The notes beneath the pieces are model-generated. The model searched no databases and was not told where the DNA came from. It worked only from the letters and a program-made list of their open reading frames with translations. The position numbers and the translations under genes are program-made. Shown here in pieces: positions 56,316 through 64,000 of a stretch of DNA of 64,000 nucleotides; position 1 is the stretch's first letter, and the number at the start of each line of letters is the position of its first letter. The stretch comes from Polychytrium aggregatum. Lineage: Eukaryota > Chytridiomycota > Chytridiomycetes > Polychytriales. The DNA lies in assembly GCF_025602895.1 (NCBI RefSeq), contig NW_026516216.1, positions 434,001-498,000 of the forward strand, in the 5' to 3' direction.

Positions 56316-58403
56316 ATGGGAGTCAAGTTGCTGACCTCGTATCTCAGGGACTATGGGGAGAATCACAACATCCTCAATCCCACTCTGGTCTCTGGGCGGC
56401 TCCTCCTCGTCGATGCAGGCTCCCTCAAGCGAATGTTCGCGGTTGTAACGCCAGCACTGCCCTCCGAGTACCGCATCAACCAAACCACGATGGGGCAGTA
56501 CCACGAGCTGCGTGATCGCATTGTGGTGTTTTTCCAGAAGATGCTCGATGCCGGGCTCTCGGTGGTGCTCTTCAGTAACTGCGAGCTGCGAGCAAAGCAT
56601 GACGAAGAGTGGGTCTACAAGCCAGCCCAGTTCCCGTGGACCAACAGCAGCGCTCGAGGCGGCAACTATCCTCACCACTACCAGCAGCAGCAGCAGCAGC
56701 AGAATCATCATCATAACCATCACCGGGACCAGCATCCGCAGCATCAGCAGCAGCGATCGGCTCAAGGCGGCCCCGAAGACGAGAACCAGTTCCAATCCGT
56801 AGTCAACATCCGCACGTTCCTCGAGAGCGTCGCCCTGGAGCATCTCAAGCCACCCACGCCCGACAGCTTCAAACTCCACCGCTGCAAGACCGATCTCATC
56901 AAGGAGATGGCTCGGTACGCCCAAGACGTTGCGCCCAGATCCCAGTTGCTCGGCATCATGAGTTCAAACTCCGAGTTTGGCATCTACTGCTCGATCCTGA
57001 ACACCTCGTGGTACCGCACCCCGGAGGAGTTCCCGCAAGAGTTGCTATCGATGTCCCAGCCGCTCGACCAGCGTCGGCTGACGGCCATGTGTCTGACCCC
57101 GCTCGGCTTCCGCAATGCCTACGGAAGTCTTCACGGCAACGCTCGACTCCTCGCTCTTCTCGCCGTCATGAGCAGCAACGACTATGTTGACTATGACAGC
57201 GCCAAGGCGATCCGAATGCAGGTGTTTGAAGGGCGAGCCAATTACAAGATCCCCCATACAATCGCCTATCTATCAAGACTCGATCACCGCAGCGACCCTG
57301 TCGAGGTTGTGTTCAAGTGTCTTCCCGATAAGGACCCCACCAACCGCCGACTGAAACAGCTCATGATCGAGGGCATGATCCCATACAATCTCAACAAGCC
57401 GGCAACAATCTCGCGCGAGGTGAAGGAGAAGCTGAACGAGAACATCCCTGCCGCCCTTCATCCTGTCTTTATCGAAAGCAAGGTCGGTCGGACCGTCATG
57501 TCGATCGGAGTCTTCCGCCGCCTCTGCATGGATCTCACGGGCGAGATCGACCACAGGGGCGTCAGTAGCTGGGACATTGTCTCGCCTCTCTTCCAGCGAA
57601 TCTACTGGGTGGTCGTCGGACAGGGAGCCCTCTTGAACGAGCTCATTCGAGTGGAAGCCCCTGTCCGAAAGGTCGTCAAGATATTCGATATAGACGACTT
57701 GATGACGATGGAGGAGCTGCTCCAGAAGGACAGGGCCGCGCGAATCATGAATGTGTGTCGCATCTGCGACCCCGACGATGCCCCGTTCCTGTATCAAGCT
57801 CTGTTTTCGGACGAGTCTGTCTTTTCGCCCACGCTGACTCAGAAGCAGACCTCGACGCTCCAGCTGGTGACGCTGACCTTGTACGTGCTCATCAAGGCGA
57901 CACAGAGCCGAACGCCATTTACAGCGTTCGATATCGACGTTCTCCTCTTGTGTATCCTGGTGGAGCTCTTTGAGGAGGCCCGTGTGGAACTCCTGGAGGC
58001 CCATGGCGATCTCGCCGGCGATCCTCTCACCTGGCGCGGCCTGGGCCCTTGCTACCGGATGCCAAGTCTCGACGAGCTTTGCGGCGAGCTCAAGTTTGTG
58101 TCCACTTTCTGGTTTCGGATGCAGTCAGCCGTGCTGGTTGCGACCGATGCCTGCTTCCGCCCACTCGATGTCACCTCCATCATTGGCTGCTACGATGGCT
58201 ACGGGCTCCATCTGCTGTACAGGCGATTCGAGGGCGCCAAGTTGAAGCCGCTGGGCTTGGATGGACCGCAGTCGCATTTTTGCGATATGGTGGAGGAGTT
58301 GCTCGCGCCTGGTTCTCCGTGCAAGTCAGTCTTGATGGACAGCTACAACTCTGTCATGAGCGTTGTATCGGAAGCCAAGAAGAGGCTCGAAGCCGCAGAA
58401 TAG
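56316..58403 (+). CDS. XPG/asteroid-like PIN-domain protein
   Basis: Single exon, 695 residues. It opens MGVKLLTSYLRDYGE with LLVDAGSLKRMF about 30 residues in, the arrangement of the XPG-N/asteroid type PIN fold (first acidic residue Asp33). SVVLFSNCELRAKHDEEW follows. A polyGln/His insertion lies at about 125-150. The segment LLGIMSSNSEFGIYC (about 209-223) matches the position where FEN1/XPG-I enzymes have their second acidic cluster, though only part of the acidic residues remains, so nuclease activity is doubtful. The C-terminal 400 residues are helical with no recognised domain. Asteroid-family proteins in animals act in signalling or coactivation; a role here is unknown. Start ATG is preceded by a pyrimidine-rich leader. 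Confidence 0.65.
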   Translation: MGVKLLTSYLRDYGENHNILNPTLVSGRLLLVDAGSLKRMFAVVTPALPSEYRINQTTMGQYHELRDRIVVFFQKMLDAGLSVVLFSNCELRAKHDEEWVYKPAQFPWTNSSARGGNYPHHYQQQQQQQNHHHNHHRDQHPQHQQQRSAQGGPEDENQFQSVVNIRTFLESVALEHLKPPTPDSFKLHRCKTDLIKEMARYAQDVAPRSQLLGIMSSNSEFGIYCSILNTSWYRTPEEFPQELLSMSQPLDQRRLTAMCLTPLGFRNAYGSLHGNARLLALLAVMSSNDYVDYDSAKAIRMQVFEGRANYKIPHTIAYLSRLDHRSDPVEVVFKCLPDKDPTNRRLKQLMIEGMIPYNLNKPATISREVKEKLNENIPAALHPVFIESKVGRTVMSIGVFRRLCMDLTGEIDHRGVSSWDIVSPLFQRIYWVVVGQGALLNELIRVEAPVRKVVKIFDIDDLMTMEELLQKDRAARIMNVCRICDPDDAPFLYQALFSDESVFSPTLTQKQTSTLQLVTLTLYVLIKATQSRTPFTAFDIDVLLLCILVELFEEARVELLEAHGDLAGDPLTWRGLGPCYRMPSLDELCGELKFVSTFWFRMQSAVLVATDACFRPLDVTSIIGCYDGYGLHLLYRRFEGAKLKPLGLDGPQSHFCDMVEELLAPGSPCKSVLMDSYNSVMSVVSEAKKRLEAAE

Positions 58404-58585
58404 ATTTATGGCATGTCAAGTCACCTCATCTCATAGGTGCCTCTTGTAGCTCGGTCTGCCAATGCGCTGCAAGTGACAGATCGGCGGGCCAAGCAACCCC
58501 AGAGCCAGACACCGTTTGTCTCGCATTCGTGTCACGTGATTGTTTTACCACATTCAGATACCGTGACGACATACCAGACACACAA

Positions 58586-58659
58586 GCTCCTATGGCGCAA
58601 TTGGCTAGCGCGTTCGGCTGTTAACCGGAAGGTTGGTGGTTCGAGCCCACCTAGGAGCG
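58586..58659 (+). tRNA. tRNA-Asn (anticodon GTT)
   Basis: 74 nt, no intron. The acceptor stem GCTCCTA/TAGGAGC pairs fully. The anticodon arm TTCGG-CTGTTAA-CCGGA places GTT centrally. A T-arm GTGGG-TTCGAGC-CCAC contains the B box GGTTCGAGCCC, and the A-box-like TGGCGCAATTGG is present. CCA is not encoded, as expected in eukaryotes. Confidence 0.95.
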
Positions 58660-58663
58660 ATTC

Positions 58664-58670
58664 TTTTTTT
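58664..58670 (+). terminator. RNA polymerase III terminator of tRNA-Asn
   Basis: Run of seven T four bases past the tRNA 3' end. Confidence 0.85.
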
Positions 58671-58907
58671 CAATTATTCCGCCAGCTTCAGTGTGGCATT
58701 CTCAGGATTTTGCTGAATCAGGCTCGCGACATCAGTACCGCAGATGACCTGGAAGCAGCGAAAGAGTGTATTGGTCTGCAATTTCAAAAAGGTGGCCAAC
58801 GAAAGCGAGGCTGAATGTCCCGTTTCACACAATCGATACTCGGATCCCTCGCATCGGTTCGGCCCCGTTGCCCAGCAGCCGCAGATGGTCGGGCAGCTCT
58901 CGCATGG

Positions 58908-61900
58908 CTATGAGCTCGACGCCGTGCGTCGCCGGGGCCGTGCCGAATAATCGTTGTACGAATCGGACTCGCTGGTCTGTCGGAAGAAGACTCGATCAGC
59001 AACTCGTGGCACACTCACAAGGGTGTGTACCCATCGCATCCACAATGACCTGCTCGATCACCAATTTGCTCATACAGGGCTGCCCAGCATAGCTGCCATC
59101 ACTCGAACAGCAGCCCCTCACATGTCGATCGGCAAGATCATCCCTGCAACTCACCGAATCACCCGCAGGGGCACCGTAAGCAGAGCCTGGGGTCAGGAGC
59201 CCGTACTTTTGAAGATACTCAAGGGTCGCGGCAGAGAAAGGCTCGTGATCGTCGCTGTCATCATCGTCGTCGTCCGACTCGGAGTATAGCCGTCGAGTTC
59301 GGACAGAGGGCACCGTGGCCATCGGGGCGTCCCCTGCTGAAACCACCGCGTTGGATCCATTTTGGATGGATGCAGTTCTATCCTCGTTCATGGGCTGAAA
59401 TCAAGCATCCAGCCGTCCACCAGATGAGTCGACATGATCGATGATCGGTGGTTATCGCGGCAAGGGAGCCGGGCCATGCTTGCGATCCCACGCTCATGAG
59501 GCCACAAACCACTTGTCCCAATACTCTGCCAGTCGACCCGGTCCACCGAGCACCCGCAGCTCCTCTTCATTTGTGCTTCCCGCCCAGCGCTGCATCTTGC
59601 CATGGCTCACCTTTCCCTGAGCCTGTGCGCCTTCTGGCTTGTCACAGACAAAGATAAAGCTTTCCTCTGGATGGCTTGCTAGTCCAGCGATGATATCCCT
59701 GGCATCCATCGACGGGTCCAGCGCCAGCGACTTCGAATGGAACCGCGTCCCACCGTCGACATCTCGTTCGGAGGCTGCTTCGCGGGCCAAGTCAGTTTGC
59801 TGCTGTTGTCGTGCCCCACGGCCGTTGGTGCCCAGGAGCGGGCTTGGGACGTGTCCCGGAGAAGGTGTCTCCGAGATTGTCTCAAAGCTCGAGTCAAGTT
59901 GCTCAAAGTCGTCCGGCTCGAGATCGGCTTCGGGCACGATGGCCTCGTGGCGGCCCTTGGCTTGCAGGTCAGCAGGCACGGTTCGGATGATGTGGGAAAG
60001 ATCCTGGAACTGGTCCTGGGTCTTGTCGATGACAGCAGAGCTGGTGTTGTTGCCAGAAAACCTTGTTTCGGAAAGGTGAAGGTCTGCTGGAGTGTCCTTG
60101 GAGGTGGATGATTTGAGATGGGCCGGCTGGTCATGTATGTCGTCGATCCCCCAAAACGGGCGATAGTTGCTTCCGGTGTCGGGTGGGAGTGTGAAACCGC
60201 CATGCTTGCCTCGTACATGATCAAAGATCTGCAACCTCTCCGTCGGTGCAATCACAAGGCCGGCATCGCCCTCGGTGGTGTAGCCGAGTCTCTGCTCAGA
60301 CCCACGATCCTGCGGCGGCTTGTCATCCGTCCGTGCTCCCGGTGGCGGCTGGGCGGGCCCGCTTTGGCCACTCCGGCTGGTCACAGCATCCTCGGGTAGA
60401 CGTCCATCGGTTGCTCCGGCTACAGCTGTCGCTTCAAAAACCAGGCTTGTGTTTGTCCCTACTGTGCACCTTGACTCGGCAGGAGGCGGCCGTGGAGTCG
60501 GAGGGACGGAGGCTGGCATCATGCCATACGCCGTGCCGATCGGTGAAACGCTTGGGATCGCGCCTGGCAGTCCAGAGAGCCCAATGCCGAAGCCGGGCAT
60601 CCCAGGCATCCCGGAACCGATGCCGGGGATTCCAGCGCCAAGTCCCGGCATCGTCATCAGGGACAGCTGCGACCGGATAATATCCATTTGCTGCTGGAGA
60701 TAAGCAATGTACATCTGTTGCTGGAGCAGCACGGCTTCATTGGCTGCCGTCGCAGGCGGAGGAAGATCGGTGCGAGCTGCTGCAGATGCCGTTCCCTTGG
60801 GTGTGATATCGATCGAGTCCAGATGACCAGACGCATCTGTTGCGACGTGGACGGTCCTGTGATCCAGTCTCTGGTCGTCTTGACCGGCGCTGCGATCCAT
60901 TGATGATTCTCTGTTATCTCGACGGCCTGGACTGGAGGAGCCGTCCTTCACTTGCGTTGAGCCGTGTGCATCTGGCGTCGCAAATGCCGCCGACCTTCCT
61001 CGACTTGCAGTTGTTTCAGATGATTGATCGGGTGAGTCTGATGCACCAACCAGTGCATTTGAGGTCAAGACAGGCTCGACGGCGACCGGTGATGGCGGTC
61101 CAAGATTACTGCAGCGACAGGTAGAGTTTAGTTTGTGCGCGAGCTGATTCACTCTCCCGTTCCAACACACACAAACTGCATTACTCAGACAAATGCTCGT
61201 GCTCACATCTGGAACATGTCTCGGATGGCCTCGACAAAGCCAGGCTCCGAGGCCGGAAGAATCGGATTGACTTCCATCACGCAGTGCTGGGATTGCTCCT
61301 CCATTGAGTCGATTTCGATTTGAATGTCGCCTCCATAGGGGCGGAAAGGCGGCTGGGTGTCGTTGATCTGCAGGTGCACCAAGCGTTATCGATGTATGCA
61401 AGCGTCAAGACGCCAATCCAGCAAGCAAGCAACGAGGAGATAGTCAAACAAGCACAACCACACAAGCAACCGAGCAACCAGAGAGTCTCCGTCGAACCGA
61501 TTCCGTGTCAACGATCGATACAGCCCGGGCCAAGGATTTTGCGGCCAAAGTCAATCGTCAAAATCAAACCCACCTGGTAGACGCACTCATAGAACTTGGG
61601 CAAGCAAAACCTTGTGCCACTAGGCCGCTTTTCGAATGACACGATCAACATGATTGGGCGACCGGTCTCCATGAACCTCAAGCTCGTGTTCTTGATGAAG
61701 TGAATACAGTGCTGGTAGATTTGGTGGCTGTCTATCGGGATTTGGTTGATCCAGCTGTATCATGATGATAAACAAAAACATCAGCTGGAGAGACATGGTA
61801 CGTGTGCAGATATCCAGCGCATAGCGGCGATGCATCGCGAATGCACCCAGTGGATGGCACGCCGGGTCGAGCCAAGCAATGAAGGTATTCGGTCTTACAT

Positions 61901-63909
61901 GCCAACAAGCGGCATGCTGCCGAGTTTCGGATCGCTCATGCTGAGCGGGAGCACTTGGCGGGCCTGGTCGATTGTGACATAGCTGCACATGCGGGCCGAA
62001 GAGCCGGTTAGTGCCAAGACCAGTACATCGCAGCCAAGAGCGCAACAAGTAACTTGGCCGAGATCGAGTCAGTACCCAAACGATAGTTCGTCCGACTGCT
62101 CCCCGGAAGTCAAACGAGATGTCAATGTTGTAGGGACCAGTCGGAGGGCATAGATGGGCATGAGGCGAAAGTTGACGACCGGGAGCAGCAGACGGACTGT
62201 GGTTCGCGAGAACAATTTGTCAAGTCAGCAGGGAGAGAGGACTCAATGACCGCAGCGCCACAGACAGAATCGATATAAGCAACCGGGCATTCGGACTGAA
62301 AGCATCTGGTGGGTTCGTCAAATGATCGATACGCAATCACAGCAAGGATACTCGCCGGCCGGCCAGCCGGCTGGGACTCGCAAGTCGCAGAGCTCAGCGA
62401 TCCACGCACGCTGGTGGCTTACACGACAAGTGAAGTATCTCGTCTCGAACATTGACGCAGTGAATCAGGCTTGGAACTAATCCGCTCAGGGCTGGGCCAG
62501 GTTCGGGCTGGTGGACCGAGGTTTCAAAGAGCTGATCGAGAACACATCCGCATCAGTGCCTGACGATATTGCTGACCGTCGTCCGACCTATCGTCCAATG
62601 CGGACGTCCGTCTTCTCCATCAAGCGGCGATAACAAGTGGGGTGCATACCTTCAGGAGAAAATAGTATTCATTGGCCCCGACGACCCGGAGGTGATCAAC
62701 TGCCGATCCGGCGCATTCGCCCCGGGTGACCTTGACAACAATATCGTCGCGCAGGACCATGCTGGGCACAATGAAGCTGTCTTGGCCGTTCCAGATCCTC
62801 TTCCCAGCGTCGAAGCGGTCCAGAAGCAGGATCGAGTTTGGGGCATCTTGCAGGTAGTCCGAGACTGTGCGCCCGATCAGAAACCCGAGCTCCCCTTGGA
62901 CACCAAAGAAGCGGGCTTTGAGGCTCTGGATCGACGGTGCGTGCACACGAACAGACTCCGGCACCAGCCCGATTCGAGAAAGATCCAGCGGTGGTCCGAT
63001 CGGAGTGCTATCCCACAGGAAGTACTTGGGTGCGGCCGGGGGAACAAAGACGTATTCGGGCTGGGGAGGTGACGATCTTGGGTGACGATGTCTGCTGCCC
63101 AGACTCGACCGAAAATCACTCTCCGGCGGAGCCACCGGTCCCGGTGCCGACCCATACCCCGAGACCAGAGGATCGAATTTGCTTGTTGTCCGCTGATTCT
63201 GGTCCGGGTCGGCCTCGTCGCTGGCTGTTCGCAGTCGAGAGCGGCTTTGTGCTGGCCGGGCGAAGCGCAGGGCCTCGTCCTCGCGGATATTGTGGACGAG
63301 CCGCTCGGCCGGATCGTGCTCGGGACTTTGGCTGCGGGGTTTGTAGTTCATCGGTGATGCGGGACGCACTCGAATCCGGCCATTTTCGAGGCCCTGCAGC
63401 CTCCCTCCGAACTGGTTGGCGTGAATATGCGTCGCCATCTGCGCAAAGGGCGAGTCGCTGGCAGTCGACATTGGCCCAAAGGACTCGGGTTCGTTTCGAG
63501 CTCGAGCGAGGCCGGCACGGACGTGCGATGGCCCAGAACTTGAGGCGGCATTGCGGCTCTCGGGCTCAGAGGGTTGGAGTCTATGGTTGCCCTTTGGCGA
63601 GACCGGGGCACCCCTGAGTCTCGGAATGCGGGAGGAGTAGGCTCGCGGAGCGGCTGCCTGGTCAGCCATGAGCAGCCTGGATCGTTCGAGCGAGCAGTGG
63701 GGGTTGTTGGAGCTGAGTTGAGCTGAGTTGGGTCGGGGCAGAGAGAAAGAGACCGGTCCCGGCAGTGCGTCTCGAGCCAGCGGTCCCGAGGGAGGTCTCT
63801 TGCCCGGGATAGGCAATGTCGAGCGAGCCGATGGACGGCAGACCAAGATCGGTTTGGGCGGGACTTTCGGCCCAGGCATTGCGCGGCCCGACAGCATGCG
63901 AATTGGCAT
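58908..63909 (-). CDS. STIL/Ana2-family centriole assembly protein
   Basis: Nine exons join in phase on the minus strand: 63909-62650, 62507-62423, 62196-62076, 61982-61899, 61754-61574, 61367-61207, 61108-59611, 59394-59155 and 58976-58908; 1232 residues. A disordered leader (1-290) precedes the conserved STIL N-terminal region: YFLWDSTPIG (about 295), ILLLDRFDAGKRIW, ALRLVPTTLTSRL, FGYVTIDQARQVLPLSMSDP, LPLVGIWI and PKFYECVYQ. A short Gln/Met-rich coiled coil (LLQQQMYIAYLQQQMDII, about 755-775) sits where STIL has its oligomerising helix. The final exons carry LEYLQKYGLL, similar to the C-terminal STAN-type motif. Role in family: PLK4 substrate that recruits SAS-6 to start centriole duplication. 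Splicing of the last two exons is less certain. Confidence 0.8.
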
Positions 63910-64000
63910 GCGGCGCCGCCGCCGCCTGCCCGCAGGATCGGCAATGCCTGGATACGACTGAGCATCTACGGCCTCCCCCCTGCCGTCTATGTGTCGGTGC

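Overview
The window looks like a gene-dense, GC-rich, intron-rich nuclear segment of a flagellated (zoosporic) early-diverging fungus, most likely a chytrid-type organism. The fungal call rests on an Slm1-like BAR/PH protein, a Snf5 homologue ending in a GATA-type zinc finger, Tf1/sushi-like chromodomain retrotransposons and short introns with GTAAGT/GTATGT/GTGAGT donors. The flagellum/centriole call rests on two genes: a sperm-tail PG-rich repeat protein at the left end and a STIL-family centriole-assembly protein at the right end. All exon coordinates were read by eye and checked only for splice dinucleotides and phase continuity.

Layout. 0-12.4 kb: STPGR flagellar-type gene (+), SLM1-like BAR/PH gene (-), and a 2205-residue Sec7/BIG ARF-GEF (+), the last two diverging from a promoter region that holds a 12-bp minisatellite. 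12.6-18.2 kb: a LINE fragment and two divergent Sel1/F-box-like genes. 18.5-35.4 kb: a transposable-element island. It contains a decayed IS607 transposase/Fanzor chimera, a 5'-truncated LINE copy fused tail-to-head to a nearly complete two-ORF LINE, a nearly intact chromovirus-type Ty3 element (A) with almost identical LTRs, and a 5'-decapitated second Ty3 element (B). 35.6-49.3 kb: a Cdc20/Cdh1-type APC/C activator whose N-terminus is not visible next to the island, a C2H2/C2HC zinc-finger factor (-), a BTB protein (-) and SNF5 (-). 50.8-64 kb: a SERCA-type Ca2+ pump (11 exons), an XPG/asteroid-like protein, tRNA-Asn(GTT), and STIL (-, 9 exons).

The host genes do not form a pathway; they are housekeeping and cell-biology genes (vesicle traffic, TORC2 signalling, Ca2+ homeostasis, chromatin remodelling, cell cycle, centriole/cilium). 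The island is the distinctive part. Element A shows a complete expression and replication logic that can be read directly: TATA box, a self-priming primer-binding site complementary to its own predicted RNA 5' end, a canonical -1 frameshift signal between gag and pol, and a chromodomain on integrase. The most unusual object is the in-frame fusion of an IS607 TnpA N-terminus to the middle of a Fanzor (eukaryotic TnpB relative), broken by a TGA.
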